DNA of 64,000 nt from Pseudomonas sp. sp1636 (GCF_030376615.1 NZ_JARRAB010000019.1:1-64000); one strand, 5' to 3'. Positions 43,396-52,391 are shown, counted from the stretch's first letter. Notes: a model not told the origin generated them from the sequence alone. A program made the numbers and translations.

Positions 43396-43462
43396 AGTCA
43401 GGGTTTGCCTTATGCGCCTGAAAAACCTAGAATCGGCCTGCTTCTTATAGAGAATTTCCCCC

Positions 43463-44083
43463 ATGTACAGCATTTCCAGCCCGACTCAGGCGCGCAGTAA
43501 AAAAGCCTTGGAGCGCTTCCTCAACGTGGCGGCCGAACTGCTGGCAGACAATCGTTTCGAAGACACCGGCATTTCCCAGATCGCGGTGCTGGCGGAATCC
43601 TCGGTGGGCACCTTCTATCGCCTGCTGGGCGACAAGGACGTGCTGCTCTACGCCGTGCATGAACGCTTCGTCGAGCAGGGCCGCAGTGCCATCGACAGCC
43701 TGGTGCACGACCTCAGCCTCGGCGGCCTGCCGCTCAGCGGACAGATCGAAGCCTTTATTCAAGGCATGATCGGGCTGTTCGAGGGTCGCGAAGGTCTGCT
43801 CCGCGCCCTGATTCGGCGCAGCTCGGCCGACCTGCAATTTCGCCAGCGCTTCCACCAGCTCAATGCCTATATCGGCCAGACTTTCTGCGCCATCGTCCTG
43901 GCCCGCCAGAACGAACTGCACCACCCGCAGCCGCAACAGGCCGCCGACCTGTCGGCCCATATGCTGCTGGCCAGCATGAATTACCTGACCATGGTCGGCA
44001 CCCTCGGCGAAACGCCTCGGGAAATTATCCCCGAGGAACTTTCCCGGCTGATCTGTAATTATCTGGAAGTTGCCAAACATTAA
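43463..44083 (+). CDS. TetR-family regulator
   Basis: 206 residues. The helix-turn-helix is ALERFLNVAAELLADNRFED TGISQIAVLAESSVGTFYRLLGDKDVL (about residues 15-62, cited in parts). The C-terminal domain is the usual helical ligand pocket. It is divergent from the hydrolase at 42493 and its stop overlaps the end of the convergent DUF1329 gene. It probably controls this hydrolase/envelope-protein group; inducer unknown. Confidence 0.9.
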   Translation: MYSISSPTQARSKKALERFLNVAAELLADNRFEDTGISQIAVLAESSVGTFYRLLGDKDVLLYAVHERFVEQGRSAIDSLVHDLSLGGLPLSGQIEAFIQGMIGLFEGREGLLRALIRRSSADLQFRQRFHQLNAYIGQTFCAIVLARQNELHHPQPQQAADLSAHMLLASMNYLTMVGTLGETPREIIPEELSRLICNYLEVAKH

Positions 44084-45441
44084 CGACGGCTGTCCCGGCG
44101 TAATTGTGCCGGGGTAAAATCCGACGGTTGCAAGGCAATATCAAATTGATTGGCCGGTTCTTCATTGGACAACACGCCGATTACATATCGCCCGCCGATC
44201 AGGTCATATACCGCATCGCCTTTGGTCCAGACCAATGGCTGGTCGTACAGGTTGATGGTGTAGGACTCGCCGACCCGCCACAGGGTGTCGCGATTGTCGT
44301 AGTGATCGACCAGCAGGATCTGGTAGCTGTCTTCGTCGAAATACATGTCGCGCTGCTTGTACTGATGGCGCATGCCGGCCTTCAGCGTGGCCCGCACATG
44401 CCAGACCCGGTGCAATTCGTAACGCAGCAGATCCGGGTTGATATGCCCGCGCTTGACGATGTCGCTGTATTTGTTGCTCTTGGCCGCCAGGCGGTAGCTG
44501 TTGTAGGGCACATAGAGTTCCTGCTTGCCCAGCAACTGCCACTCGTACTTGTCCGGCGCGCCGGAGAACATGTCGAAATTGTCGGTGGTGCGCATGCCAT
44601 CGGATGAGGTGCCGGGTGAGTCGTAGGCCACGTTCGGCGCACGTCTTACCCGGCGCTGTCCGGAAGCGTAGAGCCAGGCCAGGCGCGGCTCTTTGACCTG
44701 GTTGACGGTCTCGTGCACCAGCAGTTCGGTGCCGGCCAGTCGCGCCGGGGCCAGAACCGACTGGCGGAAGTAGAAGAGGATGTTGCCGTTGCTCTGGCTG
44801 TGGTTCCCGGCGGCCTCGTTGAACAGGAACAGATCCTCGATCTTGGTCATGAAGTAGTCGCCGCCGGCATGCGGCACGGCCTGGGCGTAGTAGCGCTTGA
44901 CGCTGCCGCCGCGGTAGCGCACCAGGTGGTTCCACAGCACTTCGAGACCCGACTGCGGCAGCGGGAACGGCGTGGCCAACTTGAAGTCGGCGATGCCATT
45001 GCCATTCTCGATCAGCTTGGCCGAAGTCGCGTTGTACTTGGCCGCGGCATACACCTTGTCCGGGTAGGAGGCCGAACGCCGGGTCGGGTAGACGTTCAAT
45101 TTCCAGCTGTCGCTAAAGCGCGTGAGCATGGCCAACTGGCCGGGGCTGAGCTGCTCACGGTACTGCGCGGCATTGGCCGCCGTGATGCTGAACAACGGCT
45201 GGTCGGCGGCATAGGGGTCGCGATAGCCAAGAACCGGGTCGTAGGCAGTGGCGTCACGCGGCAGGCCGCCCTCCCAGGCGGGAATGCTGCCGCTAGCATT
45301 GCCGGCCTTTTCCGCACCTATGGGGGTTAACTCCTGGCCGAGCCGCGCAGCCTTGAGCGCATCCACCTGGGCCTGAGCCAGGCCGGCCGTCAGCAGCAGG
45401 CAAGCGAACAGGCTGGCGCGCAAAATTCCTGAAGTCTTCAT
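44080..45441 (-). CDS. DUF1329 family protein
   Basis: 453 residues with a signal peptide (ILRASLFACLLLTAGLAQAQ region). The mature protein is a DUF1329 member, a LolA/LolB-like beta-rich periplasmic or outer-membrane-associated protein (GAEKAGNASGSIPAWEGG at the N-terminus, YNSYRLAAKSNKYSDIVKRG). DUF1329 and DUF1302 genes nearly always occur together in Pseudomonas, often linked to uptake or export of hydrophobic compounds. Co-transcribed with the gene at 45454 (12-bp gap). Confidence 0.88.
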   Translation of the reverse strand: MKTSGILRASLFACLLLTAGLAQAQVDALKAARLGQELTPIGAEKAGNASGSIPAWEGGLPRDATAYDPVLGYRDPYAADQPLFSITAANAAQYREQLSPGQLAMLTRFSDSWKLNVYPTRRSASYPDKVYAAAKYNATSAKLIENGNGIADFKLATPFPLPQSGLEVLWNHLVRYRGGSVKRYYAQAVPHAGGDYFMTKIEDLFLFNEAAGNHSQSNGNILFYFRQSVLAPARLAGTELLVHETVNQVKEPRLAWLYASGQRRVRRAPNVAYDSPGTSSDGMRTTDNFDMFSGAPDKYEWQLLGKQELYVPYNSYRLAAKSNKYSDIVKRGHINPDLLRYELHRVWHVRATLKAGMRHQYKQRDMYFDEDSYQILLVDHYDNRDTLWRVGESYTINLYDQPLVWTKGDAVYDLIGGRYVIGVLSNEEPANQFDIALQPSDFTPAQLRRDSRR

Positions 45442-45453
45442 GGTCTTCCCTTC

Positions 45454-47208
45454 CTAGAAACTGTATTTGATGTTGAAGCCGAGGTAGTCGCGGTCGCTGC
45501 TCTTGTTGGCCAGGTCGCCGCCGCTGTAACCGACATACTTGACGCCGACGGTCAGGGCTTCCCGGTAGATCGCATCGACGCCAACGGCATAGCTCTTGCG
45601 CTCTTCCAGCAAGCCATTGGTCAACTGCGGGGCGACGCCATTGATGCCGTACTGGTAGCTGACGCTGGGCACCAGATTGATCAGGTTGAACACGTTGCTA
45701 TAGGTCAGCGACAAGCTGCTCTGCGCGCCCCAGGCACTGGAGGTGGCACCGTAATAGTCGACATTCGACTCCAGGCCCTGCACCCGGCTGCCCACCACCT
45801 CGGTCATCAGGGTGGCGGCGTTGGCTCCGAGCAGGTTGTTGAAGCTGTAGATCCCCACCAGCGAGGCCTGCCACATGGCCTTCTCGCGGTAACCATCGAG
45901 GCGTGTACCGGCATCCAGGCCAACGGCCATACCACCCAGCGCGGTCGGCAAGTACTCGCCCAGCCCCAGGGCAATAGGCGCGTTGGGCCGGTAACTCAGC
46001 TCACCGGCCAGGGACAGGCCGTTGAGGAAGCTGTCGCCGCCGATGCTGGTGTTGAAGCTCAGGCCGTAGAGGTGGCGTTTTTCCAGATACTCGGCGTAGT
46101 AACGCGAGCTATTGGCCACCGGCAAAATGCTGGGGCCGACTATCGGCAAATCGAATAGACCCAACTGGCTGACGGTCAGGCCGATCATCGGCACGTTCAT
46201 GTTGTAGCGCAGGTAGTAGAACCCCAGTTCGCTGTCGTTCAGCTCCGGCGCCATCCAGCGCAGGGCCACGCCGAACTGGGGCGCGCCATCGGCTTTGACA
46301 TCCTTGCCGCGGGGGATATAAGTGGTCGGCAGGTAGGCCCTGAGACCATCGAACATCGGCAGGCCAGGCAACATATCGGCAAAGGCCTGGGCCTGCTCCG
46401 GACTGTCGAACGCCAGACCACCGGTCAGTTGCTCCTGCAATGGCGGCAGCATCAAGTAATCGCAGCCGCCTCCGAGCGCGTCCAGGGTGGAAAAGTAGGT
46501 GCCGCAGGGGTCGATCTTGGTTTCTTCCCAGGCACTGCCGGGCTGCCAGTAGCCCTCGATGGACAGGCCGTCGCTCAGCTCGAACGAGGCATAGCCCATC
46601 AGGGTCGGCAGGTAGGCTTCTTTCAGTTCGGAGCCCGGCGCGCGCAGGGCGTTGAGATCCACCGGGTTGGTCGCGCCAATGCCGTTCTGATAGAACAGGC
46701 CTTCGCCCCAGTTGATCACCTGGCGGCCGAGGCGGGCATTCAGGGTGCGCTCGGCCAGCGTCCAGCTGCCATAGACGAAGGCATCCAGCAGATCGATGCT
46801 GGAGCCGGCATCGTCCAGGCCCTTGCTGGGGATTTCACGGTGGCGGCGCTCATCGTCCTTCAACTCGAAGTCGTAGAAACCACGGGCGCGCAGGAAGATG
46901 CCGTAATCGTCCTGAAAGTTCAGATCCAGCTCGCTGACCACCTTGGCCACCTCGGAGAACAGCTCGCCCTTCTTGAAGTTGAGGTTACCGTCGTCGGAGT
47001 TGATCAGCGCGTTGTTATTGCCCTTGCCGCCATTGGCGCGGGCAATCAGCCGACGATCCTGGCTTTCCATACGGTAGTTCACCCCGTAGGACAGGGTGGT
47101 ATCCAAAGACAGCGCCCAGTCCCCTGAGCGCCCCTGAAAGGCATGTGCCTGGCTAACCGCCAGCAATGCCAAGCAACCCGCCGTCCATGCTGATCTCTGT
47201 GCTGACAC
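45454..47208 (-). CDS. DUF1302 family outer-membrane protein
   Basis: 584 residues, GTG start at 47208 with GGAG 6-9 bp upstream; signal peptide ends at SQAHAFQGRS. The mature protein is beta-barrel-like: WALSLDTTLSYGVNYRMES at the start, many alternating aromatic strands (LNARLGRQVINWGEGLFYQN) and a terminal aromatic strand YLGFNIKYSF. DUF1302 proteins are predicted outer-membrane channels. First gene of the operon, preceded by a 28-bp interrupted palindrome at 47233. The role may be passage of hydrophobic polymers or fatty compounds. Confidence 0.88.
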   Translation of the reverse strand: MSAQRSAWTAGCLALLAVSQAHAFQGRSGDWALSLDTTLSYGVNYRMESQDRRLIARANGGKGNNNALINSDDGNLNFKKGELFSEVAKVVSELDLNFQDDYGIFLRARGFYDFELKDDERRHREIPSKGLDDAGSSIDLLDAFVYGSWTLAERTLNARLGRQVINWGEGLFYQNGIGATNPVDLNALRAPGSELKEAYLPTLMGYASFELSDGLSIEGYWQPGSAWEETKIDPCGTYFSTLDALGGGCDYLMLPPLQEQLTGGLAFDSPEQAQAFADMLPGLPMFDGLRAYLPTTYIPRGKDVKADGAPQFGVALRWMAPELNDSELGFYYLRYNMNVPMIGLTVSQLGLFDLPIVGPSILPVANSSRYYAEYLEKRHLYGLSFNTSIGGDSFLNGLSLAGELSYRPNAPIALGLGEYLPTALGGMAVGLDAGTRLDGYREKAMWQASLVGIYSFNNLLGANAATLMTEVVGSRVQGLESNVDYYGATSSAWGAQSSLSLTYSNVFNLINLVPSVSYQYGINGVAPQLTNGLLEERKSYAVGVDAIYREALTVGVKYVGYSGGDLANKSSDRDYLGFNIKYSF

Positions 47209-47232
47209 GACGATCTCCTGTTGTATTGTTTT

Positions 47233-47260
47233 TATCGGAACCGGAACATCGGTTCCGATA
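47233..47260. promoter_or_regulatory. large interrupted palindrome upstream of DUF1302 gene
   Basis: TATCGGAACCG and CGGTTCCGATA are perfect 11-bp arms separated by GAACAT, 25 bp before the start codon. It is not related in sequence to the palindrome at 43381, so a regulator other than the adjacent TetR may bind it. Confidence 0.6.
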
Positions 47261-47452
47261 ATGTAGTGACGCCCGCCTCGCTTGACAAGCCCGTCGAAGT
47301 TTTTTTCTTGCGCCTGTGGCCGGTGCTAGAGAGTTAGCAACTCTGTAGCGCCCGGTGCATGGGGTTTCACGCACTTGACGGAATCGGAATTCAGGTTTCT
47401 ATTTAGGCCGCAGCCATAAAAAACCAGCCACCGCCAGGCGGACAAGCCCTTA

Positions 47453-47705
47453 GAAAAGGCTCTGTATCCGCTAGGTGTTGTATCACCAGGCGCGAACGGC
47501 CTGCGATCCGTAGGAGGCCCGACCTCGGGGCGAGCTTTTGCTATACCGCGAAACACCGCGAAACGATGGGCAGGCAGCCCTGCGGGCTGCATTCGCCGCG
47601 GGGCGCGTGACCCACATGGATGTGGGAAATGCCGTTAGCCTGTCAGGAACAGGCGCGGCCCTCCTACAAGAGGTCGCGCATGCAACACATGATTGGGACA
47701 TGGCC
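47453..47705. repeat. 253-bp direct repeat, copy D
   Basis: Second copy of the unit at 42191-42443, same orientation and length, ending 20 bp before the ribosome binding site of the depolymerase gene. Between the copies lie the hydrolase, the TetR gene and the DUF1329/DUF1302 pair. The gap 47209-47737 contains this repeat, the 28-bp palindrome and nothing else that I recognise. Confidence 0.9.
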
Positions 47706-47737
47706 TTAGAAAAACACGGCACCATTGGAGGTTCATC

Positions 47738-48598
47738 ATGCTTATCACTGCCAAACCGGGAGTTCGCTGGCTGGGCTTGATCGCCCTGCTGGCGTACCTG
47801 TTTGCAACCCCAAGCTGGGCTGACTCGCCATGTAGCGAGCGCAAACAGACCTTGCTGCTGCCCGGCAAGATCAGCTGCAGCCATCAATCGACCTGGATCG
47901 CTTCGGGGCCGCTGACGGCGCGCAAGGTGATCTACCAAAGACCCGCCGGCACCCCGCCGCCCGGTGGCTGGCCGGTAGCGCTGCTCTACCAGGGTTCGTT
48001 CTTTGCCCTGGATGATTTCGTCTATTACAGCAACGCCTGGCTGGGCAAGCTGTACAACGAAGGCAAAACCATCAAGACCCTGCTCGACCATGGTTATGCG
48101 GTAATTGCCCCCAGCGCGCCGGCCGATCTGTTCTGGCAAACCAATATTCCCGGCCTGTCGGGAGAGCTGTACGAAACCAGCAGCGACTTCAGCTTTCTCA
48201 GCAACCTGTTCCAGGCTATCGACAACGGCCATTTCGGCCCGCTGAACGGCCAGCGCAAGTACGCCACCGGGATTTCCAGCGGTGGCTACAACAGCAGCCG
48301 CATGGCCGTGTCCTTCCCCGGCCAGTTCAAGGCGCTGGTGGTGCACTCCGGCGCCTATGCCAGTTGCAGTGGACCGCTCTGTGCGGTGCCGGATAGCCTC
48401 CCGGCCGACCATCCGCCGACCTACTTCATCCATGGCTTCGTCGACGCGGTAGTCCCGTGGTGGAGCATGGATCTGTACTACGACCGCCTGCTCCATCAGG
48501 GCATTCCAACCGGGCGTTATACCGAGCCGCTGGGCCAGCACGAATGGTTCGACGCCTCGCCGGGCAAGATCCTCGCCTGGTTCAACGCCTACCCCTGA
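47738..48598 (+). CDS. phaZ: extracellular medium-chain-length PHA depolymerase
   Basis: 286 residues, ATG at 47738 with GGAGG at 47726-47730. A signal peptide (VRWLGLIALLAYLFATPSWA) precedes the mature enzyme, which is secreted. The lipase-box variant GISSGGYNSSRM, the Asp in FVDAVVPWWSMD and His in GQHEWFDASP agree with the catalytic triad of the secreted mcl-PHA depolymerase of Pseudomonas fluorescens GK13 (serine in ISSGG). It releases 3-hydroxyalkanoates from polyesters outside the cell. Intracellular PhaZ of pseudomonads is a different family. Confidence 0.85.
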   Translation: MLITAKPGVRWLGLIALLAYLFATPSWADSPCSERKQTLLLPGKISCSHQSTWIASGPLTARKVIYQRPAGTPPPGGWPVALLYQGSFFALDDFVYYSNAWLGKLYNEGKTIKTLLDHGYAVIAPSAPADLFWQTNIPGLSGELYETSSDFSFLSNLFQAIDNGHFGPLNGQRKYATGISSGGYNSSRMAVSFPGQFKALVVHSGAYASCSGPLCAVPDSLPADHPPTYFIHGFVDAVVPWWSMDLYYDRLLHQGIPTGRYTEPLGQHEWFDASPGKILAWFNAYP

Positions 48599-48616
48599 AA
48601 ACCGCGCGCAGGCTGA

Positions 48617-49585
48617 CTAATCGGCCAGCAGGCAGTGCCGGATAGCCGCCTGCAGGGCGGCGACATCCTGCGCCTCGGCAAAGATCAGCTCCAGGCGCGA
48701 GTCGTTGCGCCATTCGCTGGCCTGCCAGTGCAGGGGCTGGCCGCTCAGGGCGTTGGCGGAAAGCCCGCCGGCGTTGGTCTGCAGCACCAGCTTGGCGCGC
48801 TGCCAGGGCAATCTACTGAGCCAGTGTTGCACCCGCATCAGCTCGAAGCGCTGGCTGGGGTGCCAGCGCCAGCCGATGCTCCAGCCCTCGGGTTGCGCCT
48901 GAACCTGGCAGATCGGCTCGGCCGGGGTGCGCCAGATCTGCGGCAGGGCGGCGGCGCTATCGGGCAGCCCATCCAGCTCGGCCCCGACCTCGGCGCGGGC
49001 GGCGAAACCGGGTAATTGCGCCAGGGGCAAGGCTGCCTGAGCCGTCCACAGCAACGGCCGCGCCGACAGTTGCGCCTGAAGCCGCGCCTTCGTCGCCTCA
49101 TCCAGTTGTTCGGCTTTATTGAGCAGCAACAGGCCGGCGCTTTCCAGGGTCGCCTGCTGGCTCGCGGGTAATGGCGCGCCAGCGGCCAGGGCGGCGGCAT
49201 CCAGCACCAGCACCGGCGCCTGCACGGCCAATACGCCGGCCCAGGGCGGCTCGCGCAATTGCCGCAACAGCTCTAACGGATGCCCCAGGCCGGACGGTTC
49301 GATCAACAAACGATCCGGTTTGGCCTTGCGCAGTAACCGGCTCAAGCCGACCTGAAAGGGCACGCCGTTGACGCAGCACAGGCAGCCGCCGGCCACCTCG
49401 GCCATGGCGATGCCGTCGGCGGCGCGGGTCAGCAGGGCCGCGTCCAGGCCGATCAGGCCGAACTCGTTGATCAGCACCGCCCAGCGCTCAGCGGCCGGAC
49501 GCTGCGCCAACAAATGCCGGATCAGGCTGGTTTTGCCGGCGCCCAGGGAGCCGGCGATGACATGGGTGGGGATATTCTTGAGCAT
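48617..49585 (-). CDS. COG0523 (CobW-type) GTPase, metal chaperone
   Basis: 322 residues from MLKNIPTHVIAGSLGAGKTS; the frame extends upstream but without family match. Walker A is GSLGAGKTS, the metal-binding CxCC motif is GGCLCCVNG, and LLLLNKAEQLD is the NKxD guanine-specificity motif variant. C-terminal CobW_C domain near residues 225-320. COG0523 proteins deliver zinc or other metals to apo-enzymes. No metal-uptake genes adjoin, so the metal is unknown. Confidence 0.9.
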   Translation of the reverse strand: MLKNIPTHVIAGSLGAGKTSLIRHLLAQRPAAERWAVLINEFGLIGLDAALLTRAADGIAMAEVAGGCLCCVNGVPFQVGLSRLLRKAKPDRLLIEPSGLGHPLELLRQLREPPWAGVLAVQAPVLVLDAAALAAGAPLPASQQATLESAGLLLLNKAEQLDEATKARLQAQLSARPLLWTAQAALPLAQLPGFAARAEVGAELDGLPDSAAALPQIWRTPAEPICQVQAQPEGWSIGWRWHPSQRFELMRVQHWLSRLPWQRAKLVLQTNAGGLSANALSGQPLHWQASEWRNDSRLELIFAEAQDVAALQAAIRHCLLAD

Positions 49586-49827
49586 GGGCCTATGGTGCGG
49601 TTGTGCAGCCGCAAGGGGAAGTGCTGGTGTGCAACCGGCCGAGCCCATGAACCCGAGCCTGGCTGCGGCGCATGCACCAGCGCTTGCCTGGGCGCCCGAG
49701 ACTACCTGCGCAACGGCATCGCTCCTGACCTGCCATGCGCATTGCCACCGACCAGTCAATGGCATGCCGACCAACCCTTTGTACTCGACTTGAGCAACAC
49801 ACGCCGTAGCGATGGCCGGTAGAGAAC

Positions 49828-50128
49828 GGTCGATGCTGTTGAAAACTCCCTTTGCGATTTCAGCCCACAGAAGTGCGTGGCTTACGCTGAAACCTGAGTC
49901 GCTACGGACGCTGAACGGGTTCAGATTCCACGTGGCAACAGCCAAACCCGTCCTTTTCGCTGCTCAGAGGCGGTGAAAATATCGGGCGCCGTCGCAAGGC
50001 TGTATCCAGACGTTCGCGGCAAGGCGCGTTGCAGGCGTTTGGAGGCAGCCGCAGCAGGCGGGCGTTTTTTCACAAGCTCTCAGTTCACGTGAGGCGGGAC
50101 GGCACCGACTTTTTCAACAGAATCGGCC
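49828..50128. mobile_element. MITE-like element or insertion-sequence remnant
   Basis: Terminal inverted repeats GGTCGATGCTGTTGAAAA (49828-49845) and TTTTCAACAGAATCGGCC (50111-50128) match at 16 of 18 positions. Ends with TGTTGAAAA are common in several IS families. The 301 bp between them hold no open frame and no transposase. No clear target-site duplication was found. The whole gap 49586-50210 is otherwise empty. Confidence 0.55.
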
Positions 50129-50210
50129 AAAAGCAGACGTTCGGATGCGTTTGCGATATTCAGGAACGATTATCTATCAAGGACATAGCTTGCCGACAAG
50201 CATCAGCAAG

Positions 50211-51068
50211 CTATACCGCAGGCGGTCGCTTCAGGCGCGGACAATTGGGGCAGAGCTCAACCCCCGGCAGCACGAAGCGAATGCAGCACAGACGGCGCTG
50301 CCGCCAGGGTCGCACCTGCCCATCGGCGTGTTCGATATCGACGTAGCGGATCGGCGCGTACAGCGGATTGCGCGAACCATCCGGGCGCTGTGGGGCACTC
50401 AACAAGCGCTCGCCATCGAGCAATAGCTGCGGCTGCTGGCTGCGTTTGTTCAATTGCCCCAGCCAGGCCTCGAAGTAGTTACCGGCATTGCTCCAGAGCA
50501 CTTTCGCCGACACCCCGGTATGGGCGCAGAGCGCCTGGATAAAGGGCTGCAGGTTGTCATCGAGCAGATGAGCGAAACGCTCGAAGGGATTTTGCACCGG
50601 CGGCAGTGGCTCGCACTGCCCTGGCAGCTTGAATGCCTGCGGCAAGCCCTCGGCATCGACGACTATCGATATTTGCTCGATCCGCAGCGACATGCGCAGA
50701 TCCAGCAGCAGGGCCGCGCTGATCACCGGAGGAAACAGGCGCATGAAGTATTGATTGGCCCAGATCGAGGCCAAGCCACGCGGATCCGACGTTGCGAACT
50801 GGGGACGAAAACGCGCCATCAGCGCACTCAACCTATGCGGTTGAAGGAATTCGGCGCCACCGATGGCCTCACGCGGGTCGTCCGCCAGCACGAAGACATT
50901 GCGGTACCGCGCCAGATCGCCGCTGAACAGCGTAGCGAGCCCGCCCAGCACCTCGCCCGCAGCTGCCCCACCCTGAGTTAGGCCCATTGAGCCAGAGGCC
51001 ACAGGCAGCCTCGTCGGTTCAGTCGCATCGGCATTCTTGGGAAAATCCTTGGCGCGCAATGCCTTCAT
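50211..51068 (-). CDS. FhuF-type siderophore-iron reductase
   Basis: 285 residues, probably cytosolic. The C-terminal cysteines CCIRFVLPGVELCPNC (CC-x10-CxxC) are the [2Fe-2S] ligands of the FhuF family, which releases iron from internalised ferric siderophores. YFMRLFPPVISAALLLDLRM and the GNYFEAWLGQL region match the family core. Divergent from the exporter and importer genes at 51165, sharing a promoter with a 19-bp palindrome. Start at 51068 is uncertain; a later methionine may be used. Confidence 0.88.
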   Translation of the reverse strand: MKALRAKDFPKNADATEPTRLPVASGSMGLTQGGAAAGEVLGGLATLFSGDLARYRNVFVLADDPREAIGGAEFLQPHRLSALMARFRPQFATSDPRGLASIWANQYFMRLFPPVISAALLLDLRMSLRIEQISIVVDAEGLPQAFKLPGQCEPLPPVQNPFERFAHLLDDNLQPFIQALCAHTGVSAKVLWSNAGNYFEAWLGQLNKRSQQPQLLLDGERLLSAPQRPDGSRNPLYAPIRYVDIEHADGQVRPWRQRRLCCIRFVLPGVELCPNCPRLKRPPAV

Positions 51069-51090
51069 CCTTCATAAATAAATTAATAAT

Positions 51091-51109
51091 AACGCTAACG
51101 ATTAGCGTT
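51091..51109. promoter_or_regulatory. 19-bp palindrome in divergent siderophore promoter (possible Fur or other operator)
   Basis: AACGCTAACGATTAGCGTT has perfect 8-bp arms around CGA, inside an AT-rich stretch between the FhuF and MFS genes. Its length is that of a Fur box but the sequence matches the Fur consensus at few positions, so iron control through Fur is possible but not demonstrated. Confidence 0.5.
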
Positions 51110-51164
51110 TGCGAAAGACTCCTTCATTACTTAATATGCAGACCGCGCCCAATCCAGAGCGGCA

Positions 51165-52391
51165 ATGTACATGGATGATGTCGGACACTCGAAAGCAGCT
51201 GTGCAGCTGGCGATGCTGGTCAACCTGCTGTCCATCGGCAGCCTGATGATGGTGATGCCCCTGGGCCCGGATCTGGTTCGCCATCTCGGCATGCAGGCCA
51301 ATCATGTCGGTTACATCAGCGGCGGTGCGACGCTCGCCGCGGCCTTGAGCATGGCATTGGCGGCGCCCTGGCTGGATCGTTTGAACCGCAAGCAGGCGCT
51401 GGTCAGCCTGCTGACCCTGCGTTTTGCCCTGCTTATCGCTTGCGCCCTGGCCGGCAGCGCAGAGCAACTGATCCTGCTGTTCGTGCTTTCCGGCCTGGTC
51501 GCCGGGCCCATGGGTGCGCTGCTAATGGCGAGCATGCTGGACGTCATCGCGCCGACCGAACGCGGGCGAAAACTCGCCTATATCGGCATGGGCTTTTCCC
51601 TGGCGGCGATTGTGGTGGTGCCACTGGCCCTGGAGTTGGCGCTGCGCTGGGGTTGGCAAGCGCCCTTTATCTTCTTCGGCGGCCTGGGCCTGGTGCTGGC
51701 GCTGCTATGCCACTTTCTGCTGCACATCCCGGTCAACCGCGCGCGCCCCACCGGCTCGCTGCTGCCGCTGCTGAAATCCCCCCTGTGCCTGGGTGCGCTG
51801 GCGATCACCGCGCTGCAGCTATTCGGCCACTTCCTGCTGGTGCCGCACCTCTCCAACTACTTCCAGTTCAACCTGCATTTCCCGCGCGAGCAGATCGGCT
51901 CGCTGTTCCTCTGCGGCGGCCTGGCCAGCCTCGCGGCCATGCGTCTGGGCGGTAGCTGGATCGACCGGGGCCAGGCGCCGACGGTGATCCTGCTCAGCAG
52001 CGGCGGCTTGGCACTGACCACGCTACTGGGCTTTGCCATCCCGAGCGGCCTGTCGATCTACCTGATCTTCGTGCTGTTCATGGCCGCCAGCGCGGTGCGC
52101 ACCAACAGCAGCATGACCCTCGCCGCGGCGATCCCTCCGCCACACCAGCGCGCCGCCTTCATGGCGTTCCAGGGCACCGTCAGCAATGTCGCCGCCGGGC
52201 TCGGCAGCCTGTTCTCGGCGCTCTACCTGAGCAGCGGCGCAGACAACCAACTACAGGGCTTCAACCGGTTAAGCGGCTTCTATGTCGTCGCCGGAATACT
52301 CACGGGGGTGGGTATGTGCTTGCTCCTGCGTGGCATCCAACGCCGCGATGCCGCCAGCCACAGCGCAGGCATAACAACACAGGCGGGCTAA
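51165..52391 (+). CDS. MFS transporter, probable siderophore exporter
   Basis: 408 residues with about twelve hydrophobic helices. The family loop signatures are visible, e.g. LAAPWLDRLNRKQALVSLLT after helix 2 and YIGMGFSLAAIVVVPLALEL. MFS genes beside siderophore uptake and synthetase genes usually export the siderophore or help release it in the cytosol. First gene of the five-gene plus-strand iron operon, divergent from the FhuF-type gene. Substrate is inferred from context. Confidence 0.85.
   Translation: MYMDDVGHSKAAVQLAMLVNLLSIGSLMMVMPLGPDLVRHLGMQANHVGYISGGATLAAALSMALAAPWLDRLNRKQALVSLLTLRFALLIACALAGSAEQLILLFVLSGLVAGPMGALLMASMLDVIAPTERGRKLAYIGMGFSLAAIVVVPLALELALRWGWQAPFIFFGGLGLVLALLCHFLLHIPVNRARPTGSLLPLLKSPLCLGALAITALQLFGHFLLVPHLSNYFQFNLHFPREQIGSLFLCGGLASLAAMRLGGSWIDRGQAPTVILLSSGGLALTTLLGFAIPSGLSIYLIFVLFMAASAVRTNSSMTLAAAIPPPHQRAAFMAFQGTVSNVAAGLGSLFSALYLSSGADNQLQGFNRLSGFYVVAGILTGVGMCLLLRGIQRRDAASHSAGITTQAG

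Noticed and set aside
51071..51110. A Fur box at the FhuF/MFS promoter
   Set aside because: The best 19-base alignment has about ten matches to the Fur consensus, too few to call it; only the palindrome is reported.
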